Shown one piece after another: positions 39,542 through 48,677 of a DNA stretch of 64,000 bases. The stretch lies in assembly GCF_946478805.1 (NCBI RefSeq), contig NZ_CAMLDC010000011.1, positions 62,001 through 126,000 on the forward strand, given 5' to 3'. This DNA comes from an uncultured Fluviicola sp. (GTDB lineage Bacteria > Bacteroidota > Bacteroidia > Flavobacteriales > Crocinitomicaceae). Made by a program: the position numbers and the translations under genes. The notes beneath the pieces were generated by a model. The model was not told where the DNA came from, searched no databases, and saw only the letters and a list, made by a program, of their open reading frames with translations. How positions within the stretch are numbered: position 1 is the first letter of the stretch; every line of letters begins with the position of its first letter.

Positions 39542-41239
39542 GACTTGTTGGTTCTGCAATTCCGATAAAGCTACCTTCAATTCAGCCAAGCGGTTCATTT
39601 TTCCTTTTTGCCGGATATTCAATGCAGTAATGGTGTAGAATTGATGGGACCCACCTAAAAACTTTATTTGTAACTGAATCCAATCTTCCTCAGACAAATC
39701 CATTCCAAAAGCAATCATTTCGTCTTTCAATTTGGAAGCTACCACATAGTAATCAGCCCTGCCCAAATAATCGTGATCCGCATCACACAAGATCTCCTGA
39801 AGCAAGCCCACCGGTTCAATGTCCAGGGAAGTTGCCAAAATCATTTCCCGAATTTCCTGGATTTGAGCTCCATTGAATCCGTATTTCGGAAGCATCTGTT
39901 CCATCAATCGAACTGCATGCAACTCATTGTGATGATAGGTGAAAATAAAACCGGTATCATGGAATAAAGCCGCTGTTCTGAGCAGAAGCATTTCTTCTTC
40001 GTTTAATCCTTCCAACCTTCCCAAACGAATGGCGGCTTTCTCTACATTCAAAGTGTGTCCCAGATCATGATAGATCACTTCATCCGGCAACATTGATTTC
40101 AATTTATTGAGGATATCGCTTCTCATGTGTTCAAAATCCACCGTTGCGATCTGGCACAAAATGCGCAATTCAACAGAAGGGACCTTGCCATTGTCGTACA
40201 AGCTATATTCGGATTTCAACGATTCCAACTCAAATGTCTCCATTGTACCGCCACGCTTTTTGATTGGTACATTTCCCAGGTCCTTCGTATCAAAATAGTT
40301 GTAGCATTCATCGTAAATCGCTTGTGTAATCGTGATTTGGTCAATTCCGCTGAACTGTTGCGCTCTTGCGGCAATATTTACGGTATCTCCCCAAACATCG
40401 AACGAATACCGTTTCGAACCGATAATTCCAGCAACAAGCGGTCCTGCATGGACCCCGATCCGGATTTCCCAAAAATCCTTTTTCATGGCTTTCGCCAATT
40501 CCTTTTCATTCCGGATGAAATTGCGCATCTCCAAAGCAGCCATGCATGCCCGCAGGATCGGTTCCCTATTATCTTCATTCACACCGGCAATTGCCATATA
40601 GGCATCCCCGATTGTTTTTATTTTTTCCAGTTTATATCGCTCAACGATCTCATCAAATGCCGTAAAATAATATTCCAGTCGCTTGACCAATTTAATCGGC
40701 TTGATTGATTTTGATTTCATGGAGAAATCCACAAAGTCAGTAAACAGCACCACTCCTTTATCTACTCTTTTAGGAGAGAATTTACCATATTGGTTCAAAT
40801 CATCCAATACATTCGAAGGAAGAATATTCCCTAATAATTGGGCAATTCGTTGGTCCTTATAATAAAGTGATTTGTATACATCCAATTTCGCCTGGATCAA
40901 TAAAGGATTAAATGGTTTGGTAATAAAATCAACTGCTCCGGAATTAAACCCTTTTAAAAGCCTGGATCCTGTTCTGGTATTTTCCGTAATGATGATAGAA
41001 TAATGCGTATGGGAAGCGTGAACCTGCAACAATTCCTTGAAATCCTCCATGGATGAGAAATTCGGACTGTCCACATCAATCAGGATAATTCCAACCTCTC
41101 TTCGTTCTAAAATGGCATGTGCATCCTCAATAGAATCGCAAAAAAGCAGGATATTCCCTCCCCCACCAAGAATCTCCTTGAGAGCCAATCGGTCTGATTC
41201 CTTTTCGTCAATAATTAGAATATTAATTAGGCGTTCCAT
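39515..41239 (-). CDS. Receiver, class III adenylate cyclase and HD-domain fusion protein
   Basis: 574 residues. Receiver domain 1-125 with acceptor Asp55 (IILIDVDSPNF). Class III cyclase domain about 160-340: metal Asp168 (LFTDFVDF) and Asp212 (KTIGDAYM), adenine-selecting Lys208, and DVWGDTVNIAAR with the transition-state Asn and Arg. HD-type domain about 370-560: HDLGHTLNVEKAA, LFHDTGFIFTYHHNELHAVRLM and CDADHDYLG. So one protein can probably make cAMP under phosphorylation control and also carries a metal phosphohydrolase domain. It is cytosolic and monocistronic. What the HD domain hydrolyses is unknown. Confidence 0.9.
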   Translation of the reverse strand: MERLINILIIDEKESDRLALKEILGGGGNILLFCDSIEDAHAILERREVGIILIDVDSPNFSSMEDFKELLQVHASHTHYSIIITENTRTGSRLLKGFNSGAVDFITKPFNPLLIQAKLDVYKSLYYKDQRIAQLLGNILPSNVLDDLNQYGKFSPKRVDKGVVLFTDFVDFSMKSKSIKPIKLVKRLEYYFTAFDEIVERYKLEKIKTIGDAYMAIAGVNEDNREPILRACMAALEMRNFIRNEKELAKAMKKDFWEIRIGVHAGPLVAGIIGSKRYSFDVWGDTVNIAARAQQFSGIDQITITQAIYDECYNYFDTKDLGNVPIKKRGGTMETFELESLKSEYSLYDNGKVPSVELRILCQIATVDFEHMRSDILNKLKSMLPDEVIYHDLGHTLNVEKAAIRLGRLEGLNEEEMLLLRTAALFHDTGFIFTYHHNELHAVRLMEQMLPKYGFNGAQIQEIREMILATSLDIEPVGLLQEILCDADHDYLGRADYYVVASKLKDEMIAFGMDLSEEDWIQLQIKFLGGSHQFYTITALNIRQKGKMNRLAELKVALSELQNQQVNGELSMDN

Positions 41240-41405
41240 TGATGATTTCCCTTATTATCATTGTTTGATAAATTGAAAGTAAACATAATCTTTCAAAAAA
41301 AATATAATAATTAAGATTGAAAGAAATTTCCAACCTTATAAGATTTACACAATCTTTTGTGTAAGAATAAAATTGATTCTACTATTAAGAATTGATTAAA
41401 AAAAT

Positions 41406-41413
41406 TATATTTG
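41406..41413 (+). promoter_or_regulatory. -7 box TATATTTG for the T9SS protein at 41437
   Basis: Exact TAnnTTTG match 23 bases before ATG 41437. It places the transcript start near 41420, downstream of an in-frame TTG at 41392, and so decides the start. Confidence 0.6.
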
Positions 41414-41436
41414 TTCAAACTTTTTTAAAATTAACT

Positions 41437-42327
41437 ATGAAAAAACTTTTACTTTCTCTATCAGTTTTTGCTGCTTTTGCTGCAAATGCTCAAATGGACA
41501 CTCTTTCTGCTCATTGTATTTCAACAACTCTTTACTCTGGTTTGTTAGATAATGCTGCTCCAATCGATTCAGGATTTATCGCTGGAACCAATTACTACGG
41601 TGATTTAGCTAAAATGCAATTGTTTGATGCAACTCATGGGGTTACTGGTACTGGAACTATCAAGGCTATCGCATTCCCTTGTATCCTTAAATCTGGTACA
41701 GGAAATATGACTTTCGCTATTTGGGCTGATAACGCAGGTCAACCTGTTTACGCAACTCCATTGGTTTCAAAAGTTGTTGCTATGACAGCTATTGATACAG
41801 CAGCAGCTTCTACAATGGGTTTAGCTGACGGAAACTTCTTCAACAATGTAGTTACTTTCACTACTCCGCTTGCAATTCCTGCTAATGGTAAATTCTGGGC
41901 TGGTTTCATTTTACCAACCGGAACTGACGCATTCGCAACAGCGATCAGTACTCCATTCAATGGTGATGGTGCAACTCATACTGGTGAAATTCAAGGCTCA
42001 GGGACTTTCTACACATTTGATGACGGTACAACCGCTACTTGGCAGCTTGATGCAGCGATTGCAGTTTTCCCAATCGTTGACTTCACATTAGGATTGAACG
42101 AGAATGAAATCTCTGCTTCAGTTTACCCTAATCCTGCTAGTTCTGTATTGAACATCAAAACATCTGAAAGCATCTCTTCTGTAGTTATTACAGCAGCTGA
42201 CGGAAAAGTAGTTGCTACTTCTAACTCAAGTAACGTTGATGTAGCTTCATTGAACGCAGGAATGTACATTTACAAAGTAACAACTGTTTCTGGTAAAGTT
42301 GGTACAGGAAACTTCGTTAAGAACTAA
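41437..42327 (+). CDS. T9SS type A sorting domain protein, probably abundant
   Basis: 296 residues from ATG 41437. The signal peptide (LLLSLSVFAAFAANAQ) is followed by a beta-rich region of about 200 residues full of Ala, Thr and Gly with no known catalytic motif, then a T9SS sorting domain (about 222-296: ASVYPNPASSVLNIK start, MYIYKVTT near the end). Codons are strongly biased to a small set (GCT/GCA, GGT, ACT, GTT, AAC) compared with neighbours, as in highly expressed genes. It is exported and attached to or released from the surface. Role unknown; an adhesin or surface-layer component is possible. Confidence 0.85.
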   Translation: MKKLLLSLSVFAAFAANAQMDTLSAHCISTTLYSGLLDNAAPIDSGFIAGTNYYGDLAKMQLFDATHGVTGTGTIKAIAFPCILKSGTGNMTFAIWADNAGQPVYATPLVSKVVAMTAIDTAAASTMGLADGNFFNNVVTFTTPLAIPANGKFWAGFILPTGTDAFATAISTPFNGDGATHTGEIQGSGTFYTFDDGTTATWQLDAAIAVFPIVDFTLGLNENEISASVYPNPASSVLNIKTSESISSVVITAADGKVVATSNSSNVDVASLNAGMYIYKVTTVSGKVGTGNFVKN

Positions 42328-42346
42328 TTGAATTTTCAATTTATAG

Positions 42347-42376
42347 AAAAGCCCTGGCATTTATGTCAGGGCTTTT
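42347..42376. terminator. Bidirectional intrinsic terminator
   Basis: AAAAGCCCTG (42347-42356) and CAGGGCTTTT (42367-42376) form a 10-bp stem with T-runs on both strands, between the convergent T9SS protein and ispH genes. Confidence 0.9.
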
Positions 42377-42400
42377 TCATTTTATATTGATTTGCTACGA

Positions 42401-43612
42401 TTAATTCAATTGATTAATTACTTCAGTAATTGATTTATCACTTCCCTTAAGAGCTAATAATTTACTTATTACATTGTCGATGATCGAATCCGGGCAGGAA
42501 GCACCTGATGTAATTCCTATCTTGTTCCCTTTCATCCAACCTTCGATCCGTTCCATTTGATGCGTATGAATATTGAAACTGTTCAGGGTATCTGCGTTCA
42601 GGATCTCCAATTCGTCCTTTATAAAGTAAGTCGGACAACGTTGTTCCAACAACTCCACAAGATGGGACGTATTTGAACTGTTGTAACCACCAACCACAAT
42701 TGCAAAATCCAACGATTCATTCATCAATGCTTCCGTAGCACTTTGATTGTCGTTGGTAGCGTAACAAAGCGTATCACGCGTATCCGCAAACATTTTAGTT
42801 ACGTTCGATGCAAGCGCGTGATTTTCCGTCACTTGTTTCAAAAACTCGGCAATTTCCTGGGTCTCACTTGCCAGCATCGTTGTTTGGTTAATCACCCCGA
42901 TTTTAGTCAGGTGAATTTCCGGGTCGAAGCCAGGAGTGTGTTTTCCTTCAAAGAAAACATAAAACTCTTCTTTTGAAGCTTCGCCGGTAATACACTTCGC
43001 CAAGAAAGCAGCCTCTTCCATATTCTTAACGATCACAGCTTCCGAATTCAAAGCCGTATGTGAAAAGGTAGCCCGCGTCTCCTCGTGATTGTACTTCCCG
43101 TGAATAACCAGCGTATGATTCTCAGTTCCGAGTTTTTCGGCCCGGTTCCAGACCTTTTCCACAAAAGGACAGGTCGTATTGTATTTTTCAGTAGAAACAC
43201 CTCTTTCTTTCAGGATCTGCTCTATTTCAAGTGTCGTACCGAATGCAGGAATAATGACCACATCATCCGAATGGAGTTCTTTCCAGGGAATCAATTGATT
43301 TCCGGCAGTATCCTGGATGAATTCAATTCCATGTCCCGTAAGGTCTTTATTCACCATCGGGTTGTGAATTATCTGACTCAACAGAAAAATCCGTTTGCCC
43401 TGATTCTCCTCCACTGCACGATAAGCAATTTCAATTGCATTTTCAACTCCGTAACAAAATCCGAAATGCCGTGCAATGTGCAATTGGAGGTTTCCAAAAT
43501 CCAAAATTGTAGGAGAAAAATCCTTTTTGCGGGGATCCTGGGCTTTACGGAATGCCTTTACTTTCGATATGATCGGCGAACGAAATATGGATGGGATCTC
43601 GAATTGTTTCAT
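42401..43612 (-). CDS. ispH: 4-hydroxy-3-methylbut-2-enyl diphosphate reductase
   Basis: 403 residues from ATG 43612, longer than the E. coli enzyme (about 316) as is usual in Bacteroidota. The three cluster cysteines are in HFGFCYGVENAI, NTTCPFVEKVW and SGASCPDSIID. Family blocks LSQIIHNPMVN, GYNSSNTSHLVEL and the cysteine-flanking Thr/Glu are present. It performs the last step of the MEP pathway, giving isopentenyl and dimethylallyl diphosphate. Start 43612 is favoured because a TACCTTTA box lies 15-22 bases before it. It ends at a bidirectional terminator. Confidence 0.95.
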   Translation of the reverse strand: MKQFEIPSIFRSPIISKVKAFRKAQDPRKKDFSPTILDFGNLQLHIARHFGFCYGVENAIEIAYRAVEENQGKRIFLLSQIIHNPMVNKDLTGHGIEFIQDTAGNQLIPWKELHSDDVVIIPAFGTTLEIEQILKERGVSTEKYNTTCPFVEKVWNRAEKLGTENHTLVIHGKYNHEETRATFSHTALNSEAVIVKNMEEAAFLAKCITGEASKEEFYVFFEGKHTPGFDPEIHLTKIGVINQTTMLASETQEIAEFLKQVTENHALASNVTKMFADTRDTLCYATNDNQSATEALMNESLDFAIVVGGYNSSNTSHLVELLEQRCPTYFIKDELEILNADTLNSFNIHTHQMERIEGWMKGNKIGITSGASCPDSIIDNVISKLLALKGSDKSITEVINQLN

Positions 43613-43751
43613 CTTCAACGTAAAGGTAAAGAATTGTTGCAATCAGTCTTCGCTTCGAAAGTTAAATTTACTTACCATGGTAGAAGGAGGATATTCTTAC
43701 ACTTATCCCTGATTCTGATTTTTCAAGGGCTATCATGAAAGTTCTTGACAC

Positions 43752-43788
43752 AAAAAACCCCGACATCCGTCAGTTGACAGAGCCGGGG
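43752..43788 (-). terminator. Intrinsic terminator after glnN
   Basis: On the minus strand CCCCG (43788-43784) and CGGGG (43762-43758) bound a longer imperfect stem, followed by six T (43757-43752). Confidence 0.8.
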
Positions 43789-43807
43789 CTGAATTTTACT
43801 TTTAATA

Positions 43808-45994
43808 CTAACGAGTAAATAACATTTCTCTGAATTTTGGCAATGGCCATAACTCATCGTCAACCAATAACTCCAACTTATCGGCGTGGTAACGGATTTC
43901 GTCAAAATAAACTTTTACCTTATCACAATATGCCACTGCCTTTTCCTCCGCATGCTCAATTTTATTCGCATCCTTTCTGGCCTGAAGCATGGTGTCACAA
44001 GTTGCTTTCATTTTATTCAAATGCATCGAGATCTTGGTAACCAATTCGATTTGGGCTGCTGCAGCTTCTTTTCCAGCCTTTTCACCCAATGCGTTCATGA
44101 TTCCCTGGATATTCGACAACAAGCGATTCTGATACTCGATCACCGCAGGTAAAATGTGTGTCTGAACCAAATCGCCCATCAAGCGTGCTTCAATTTGAAT
44201 TTTCAGGGTATAGCTTTCAAATTCGATTTCCTGGCGAGCTTCCAATTCACGTGGAGTCAATACATTCATTTCATCGAATAATTTGATAAACTTCTTGTCG
44301 CCCCATGCTTTCAATGCACGTGGAGTATCTTTAAAGTTATTCAAACCTCTTTTTGCAGCTTCCTTCACCCACTCGTCTCCGTATCCATTTCCTTCAAAAC
44401 GAATTTTCTTGGATTCCTTGATCAGGATCTGAAGTTCTTTCAGAATCGCTTCATCTTTCGCCTCACCTTTATCAATACGGGCATCTACGCTTACTTTAAA
44501 TAATTGCAGCTGTTTCGCCATAATGGTATTCAAGACGATCATTGCAGAAGCACAGTTTGCAGAAGAACCCACCGCACGGAATTCGAATTTGTTACCTGTA
44601 AACGCAAACGGGGAAGTTCTGTTCCTGTCCGTATTATCCAACATGATCTGTGGAATTTTACCGATATTCAATTTCAACTCTGTTTTTTCTTCCGGGGTCA
44701 TTTTTCCGGCTTTCACATTTTGCTCCAACTCATCCAGCATTCCGGACAATTGGGAACCGATAAATGTGGAGATAATTGCCGGAGGAGCTTCGTTCGCACC
44801 CAAACGGTGATCGTTATTCGCCGATGCGATACAAGCACGCAACAAATCATCGTTATCATGGATTGCCTTAATCGTATTCACGAAGAAAGTCAGGAATTGT
44901 AAGTTTGTTTTTGGGTTTTTACCCGGTTGCAGCAAGTTCACACCCGTATCCGTCGACAAAGACCAGTTATTGTGCTTTCCCGATCCGTTTACACCGGCAA
45001 ACGGTTTTTCGTGCAACAAGACACGGAAATCATGCTTGCGAGCAATTTTCTCCAACAAATCCATCAATAACATATTGTGGTCATTTGCCAAATTACATTC
45101 CTCGAAAATAGGTGCACATTCAAATTGATTCGGAGCTACCTCATTGTGACGTGTCGTAACCGGAATTCCCAACAGGATCGCTTCCGTTTCAAACTCGCGC
45201 ATGAAAGCGGTAACACGTTCGGGAATGGAACCGAAATAATGATCCTCCAATTGTTGTCCTTTTGCAGGAGCATGACCGAATAGTGCACGACCGGTCATCA
45301 TCAGATCCGGACGGCAATTGAACAAGGCTTGATCGACCAGGAAATATTCCTGTTCCCAACCAAGAGTTGCGTTTACTTTAGTAACGTTCTTATCAAAATA
45401 CTGGCAAACCTCTACAGCGGCTTTGTCCACTGCGTGCAACGCTTTCAATAAAGGCATCTTGTAATCCAATGATTCACCTGTATAAGAAATCATGATCGTA
45501 GGAATACACAAAGTTTTCCCGATTACGAAAGCCGGTGATGAAGGATCCCAAGCAGTATAACCACGTGCTTCGAATGTATTCCGGATTCCACCATTCGGGA
45601 AAGAGGAAGCATCCGGTTCTTGTTGAACCAACAATTCACCATCGAAACGCTCGATAGCACGTCCCGGTCCGACAGGTTTAAAAAATGCATCGTGTTTTTC
45701 AGCAGTTGTTCCGGTTAGAGGTTGGAACCAGTGAGTATAATGTGTCGCACCTTTTGTCAAGGCCCAATCTTTCATTGCCGAAGCAACCTGATCAGCCATT
45801 TTACGATCCAGGCGAGTTCCATTTTGGATGGACTCGATCATAGATTTGTATGCATCAGATGGAAGATATTCACGCATTACCTCTGTGTGAAATACATTTT
45901 TTCCGAATAATTCAGAAACTTTTCCATCATAATCGATGTGTTTTGGTGTACGATTGAGTACATCCTGATACGCCTGTAACCGTTTTGTTGCCAT
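43808..45994 (-). CDS. glnN: Glutamine synthetase type III
   Basis: 728 residues, the typical large GSIII. Motifs: THYTHWFQPLTGTTAEKHD near the N-terminus, the Glu-rich metal site WEQEYFLVD, NEVAPNQFECAPIFEECN, the ammonium/ATP region HEKPFAGVNGSGKHNNWSL and RNRTSPFAFTGNKFEFRAVGSS. It makes glutamine from glutamate, ammonia and ATP and is the main nitrogen assimilation enzyme in many Bacteroidota. A promoter (TTG, 21 bases, TAAATTTG at 46012-46019) lies just upstream and a terminator downstream, so it is monocistronic. Confidence 0.97.
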   Translation of the reverse strand: MATKRLQAYQDVLNRTPKHIDYDGKVSELFGKNVFHTEVMREYLPSDAYKSMIESIQNGTRLDRKMADQVASAMKDWALTKGATHYTHWFQPLTGTTAEKHDAFFKPVGPGRAIERFDGELLVQQEPDASSFPNGGIRNTFEARGYTAWDPSSPAFVIGKTLCIPTIMISYTGESLDYKMPLLKALHAVDKAAVEVCQYFDKNVTKVNATLGWEQEYFLVDQALFNCRPDLMMTGRALFGHAPAKGQQLEDHYFGSIPERVTAFMREFETEAILLGIPVTTRHNEVAPNQFECAPIFEECNLANDHNMLLMDLLEKIARKHDFRVLLHEKPFAGVNGSGKHNNWSLSTDTGVNLLQPGKNPKTNLQFLTFFVNTIKAIHDNDDLLRACIASANNDHRLGANEAPPAIISTFIGSQLSGMLDELEQNVKAGKMTPEEKTELKLNIGKIPQIMLDNTDRNRTSPFAFTGNKFEFRAVGSSANCASAMIVLNTIMAKQLQLFKVSVDARIDKGEAKDEAILKELQILIKESKKIRFEGNGYGDEWVKEAAKRGLNNFKDTPRALKAWGDKKFIKLFDEMNVLTPRELEARQEIEFESYTLKIQIEARLMGDLVQTHILPAVIEYQNRLLSNIQGIMNALGEKAGKEAAAAQIELVTKISMHLNKMKATCDTMLQARKDANKIEHAEEKAVAYCDKVKVYFDEIRYHADKLELLVDDELWPLPKFREMLFTR

Positions 45995-46011
45995 AAATTC
46001 AAAATTTTCGA

Positions 46012-46043
46012 CAAATTTACAATTTTAAGAGGGGGTATTCCAA
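46012..46043 (-). promoter_or_regulatory. Promoter of glnN
   Basis: On the minus strand TTG (46043-46041), 21 bases, then TAAATTTG (46019-46012), an exact -7 match, 17 bases before the glnN ATG. Confidence 0.65.
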
Positions 46044-46257
46044 TAAAAAGTATAAAATTTTATAAACACCCCCTGTTAATTTGATTGAAAATCTAAAAAT
46101 CACAACAAATCAACACGCTTTTCCATTTTAATTAAAAATTTCAAGCAGTTATAATCAGATGCTTATCCGGTAGAAATTGACCTAGTGTTAAATAATCATA
46201 GGTCATTTGAATTCCTCTTTTTTTTCCTTAACTTACTTCTAATTAAAAGCTTGCAAA

Positions 46258-46653
46258 ATGGGATGGTTTGATTTTTTTCAACGAAAGAACGTGGACGCAA
46301 CGAAGGAAAAACCGACAGATATGGATGAAAATCAATTGGTTGTTGTTCAGTTCTTTTACGGAATTGAGGATTTGAATGAATTGCACGAGTTGGAAAAACA
46401 ACTGGATTCAAACATCACCTCCCAACATCTTGGGAAATATCACGGACACGATATCTCCATGGATTTTGGAGATGGATACCTTTATTTCAACGGTAAAAAT
46501 GCCGAGCAAATCTTCCAATCCATCAAACCCATATTGGAGCAGCATTATTTCATGGATAAATCCATCGCAACGCTGCGATTCGGTTCTTTTGAGAATCCGG
46601 AAGCTGAAGAATGTGATTTCACCATTCGCTTCGTGAAATTGCTGGAGAATTAA
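46258..46653 (+). CDS. Small cytosolic protein, unknown function
   Basis: 131 residues, no signal peptide, acidic, starting MGWFDFF. It appears alpha/beta with a central part GHDISMDFGDGYLYFNGKNAEQIFQSIKPILE and an end rich in beta-strand. It resembles small uncharacterised proteins of Bacteroidota and immunity-type folds only loosely, and I assign no function. It is followed after 55 bases by the secreted protein at 46709, in the same direction; the two could be co-transcribed, though a near-consensus TACTTTTA box (46684-46691) lies between them. Confidence 0.6.
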   Translation: MGWFDFFQRKNVDATKEKPTDMDENQLVVVQFFYGIEDLNELHELEKQLDSNITSQHLGKYHGHDISMDFGDGYLYFNGKNAEQIFQSIKPILEQHYFMDKSIATLRFGSFENPEAEECDFTIRFVKLLEN

Positions 46654-46708
46654 TTATTTATCTCCCAATTGCGTCAAATTGGATACTTTTATGTTCAAAA
46701 TCAAGAGC

Positions 46709-47392
46709 ATGAAAAATTTCCTATCCTTTGTTATTATTGCAATTTCTTTTTCTTCAATCGGGCAACAAAAACTCGAACTCAAAGATGTAGATCAGAGCAA
46801 ACTTTTGAAAGACATTACATTTTCAAAAACGGAAAATGGTGAGATTGTTGTTCTTTATTGGTTTCCAAATATTTATTGGGAAATGCTTTCGGCTAAAGAC
46901 CCAAAAACATATAGTCCCGAAATGGTTACTCAATTGAAAGAAATGCTCGGAAACAAATCCATTTTCATGGCAGTTTCAGGGAAATTAAATTCCACTACTC
47001 AAAAATTTGACGTAAAGCCAGACTCTTACTTACGCAATAATTTTTCGGTAACCTTCAAAGGGAAATCATACAAACCAATTCCGGAATCCAAATTATCGGA
47101 AGAACTCCTAATGCTGAATGACTTTATCAAACCAATGTTTTCACGCATGTTGGGAGATTTAGGCTCAGGAATGTCTATGCTTTACGTTGAAATTGCAGAT
47201 AATCCGAATGAAACTCTTTTAGACCCGTACGCGGATGTCGATTTTGGAATGGAATTAAATTCATTCAAGAATACATTTCATATGCCCTTACCAAGTCTTT
47301 TCCAGGATTCGAAATGCGCCAATGATGGTGAATTATTTCCGGCAAACTATGAATTCTGTCCGTATCATGGTTCAAAACTTATTGCTCAGTAA
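46709..47392 (+). CDS. Secreted protein with C-terminal Cys/His motif, unknown function
   Basis: 227 residues from ATG 46709, which starts a signal peptide ending near SSIGQQ; an in-frame TTG (46679) and ATG (46691) upstream are less likely, because a TACTTTTA box overlaps 46684-46691. The body is alpha/beta without recognised motifs. The C-terminus has two Cys and a His in the order KCANDGELF...FCPYHGSKL, similar to half of a zinc ribbon. It has no T9SS tail, so it is probably periplasmic. The gcvT gene follows after 66 bases. Confidence 0.6.
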   Translation: MKNFLSFVIIAISFSSIGQQKLELKDVDQSKLLKDITFSKTENGEIVVLYWFPNIYWEMLSAKDPKTYSPEMVTQLKEMLGNKSIFMAVSGKLNSTTQKFDVKPDSYLRNNFSVTFKGKSYKPIPESKLSEELLMLNDFIKPMFSRMLGDLGSGMSMLYVEIADNPNETLLDPYADVDFGMELNSFKNTFHMPLPSLFQDSKCANDGELFPANYEFCPYHGSKLIAQ

Positions 47393-47458
47393 TCTTTCCA
47401 TACCCCTCGAAAATTCACTGAAATATTTACTTTTACACTCAATAAAAAACGTAAATAA

Positions 47459-48541
47459 ATGAAAAACACAGCTCTTACCCAGGTTCACGAAGCTTTGGGT
47501 GCCAAAATGGTTCCATTTGCAGGTTTTAATATGCCGGTACAATATGAAGGTGTTATCGCTGAACACGAAACGGTTCGCAATGCGGTAGGCGTATTCGATG
47601 TTTCTCACATGGGAGAGTTTTTGCTGTCAGGTCCGGATGCATTAGACCTGATTCAACGTGTAACAACAAATGATGCTTCGACTTTAACGATTGGTCGCGC
47701 GCAATACTCTTGTCTTCCGAACGGAAAGGGGGGAATTGTAGATGACCTGATCGTTTACCGTATAAAAGAAGAGGAATACCTGTTGGTGGTGAATGCTTCC
47801 AACATTGAAAAAGATTGGAACTGGATCTCTTCCCACAATACAAAAAATGTATCCATGAGGAATCTTTCCGATGATTATTCCTTATTGGCGATCCAAGGCC
47901 CGAAAGCGGTTGAAGCGATGCAATCGTTGACTTCAGTAGATTTATCAGCTATCAAATATTACCACTTCGAAGTGGGCCCGTTTGCCGGAATCGATCACGT
48001 GATCATTTCTGCAACCGGTTATACCGGTTCGGGAGGTTTCGAGATCTACTGCAAGAATTCGGAAGTGAAACAAGTTTGGGATAAAGTTTTTGAAGCAGGT
48101 GCTGCTTTCGGAATCAAACCGATCGGTTTAGCTGCACGCGATACTTTGCGGTTGGAAATGGGATTCTGCTTGTACGGAAACGATATCGACGACACTACTT
48201 CTCCATTGGAAGCAGGATTGGGATGGATCACCAAATTCACAAAGGATTTCGTTGATTCGGACAAATTGAAAGCTGAAAAAGAAGCGGGAGTTTCTAAGAA
48301 ACTAATCGGTTTTGAGATGATCGACCGTGGAATTCCACGTCACGATTACCGCATTTTGGACGCGAACGGAAATGTGATCGGGAAAGTAACTTCCGGAACA
48401 CAAGGTCCAAGCGTGAAGAAAGCAATCGGAATGGGATACGTAAATACTGAATTCGCAACTACGGACAGCGAGATCTTTATCGAGATCCGCGACAAAGGAG
48501 TTTTGGCGAAAGTGGTGAAAATGCCTTTTTATCAGAAGTAG
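47459..48541 (+). CDS. gcvT: Aminomethyltransferase (glycine cleavage system T protein)
   Basis: 360 residues, normal GcvT length. Motifs: [37 protein letters not shown] at the N-terminus, GTAQ-like [22 protein letters not shown] (folate site), [14 protein letters not shown] and [21 protein letters not shown]. It transfers the aminomethyl group from the H protein to tetrahydrofolate, giving methylene-THF and ammonia. The other gcv genes are not in this window, as is common in Bacteroidota. It is followed by palindromic repeats and a terminator. Confidence 0.96.
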   Translation: MKNTALTQVHEALGAKMVPFAGFNMPVQYEGVIAEHETVRNAVGVFDVSHMGEFLLSGPDALDLIQRVTTNDASTLTIGRAQYSCLPNGKGGIVDDLIVYRIKEEEYLLVVNASNIEKDWNWISSHNTKNVSMRNLSDDYSLLAIQGPKAVEAMQSLTSVDLSAIKYYHFEVGPFAGIDHVIISATGYTGSGGFEIYCKNSEVKQVWDKVFEAGAAFGIKPIGLAARDTLRLEMGFCLYGNDIDDTTSPLEAGLGWITKFTKDFVDSDKLKAEKEAGVSKKLIGFEMIDRGIPRHDYRILDANGNVIGKVTSGTQGPSVKKAIGMGYVNTEFATTDSEIFIEIRDKGVLAKVVKMPFYQK

Positions 48542-48558
48542 ATTAGAATCAAGATCAT

Positions 48559-48592
48559 CCCTTCCCCCTTTGGAGGGGGATTGAGGGGGAGG
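48559..48592. repeat. G/C-rich palindromic repeat after gcvT
   Basis: CCCCCTTTGGAGGGGG followed by ATTGAGGGGGAGG, the same type as the element between cysD and cysN (20995-21060). Confidence 0.6.
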
Positions 48593-48598
48593 ATATTT

Positions 48599-48632
48599 AA
48601 GTGGAATCGTGAAAGCGGTTCCATTTTTTTTG
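48599..48632 (+). terminator. Intrinsic terminator, first of two identical copies
   Basis: TGGAATCG (48602-48609) pairs with CGGTTCCA (48616-48623; one G-T pair) and is followed by eight T. The whole 34-base sequence recurs exactly at 49709-49742. Confidence 0.85.
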
Positions 48633-48677
48633 GCTGGATTTTTGTTAGTTCCGAAGCATTAATTCATTACTTAACCA

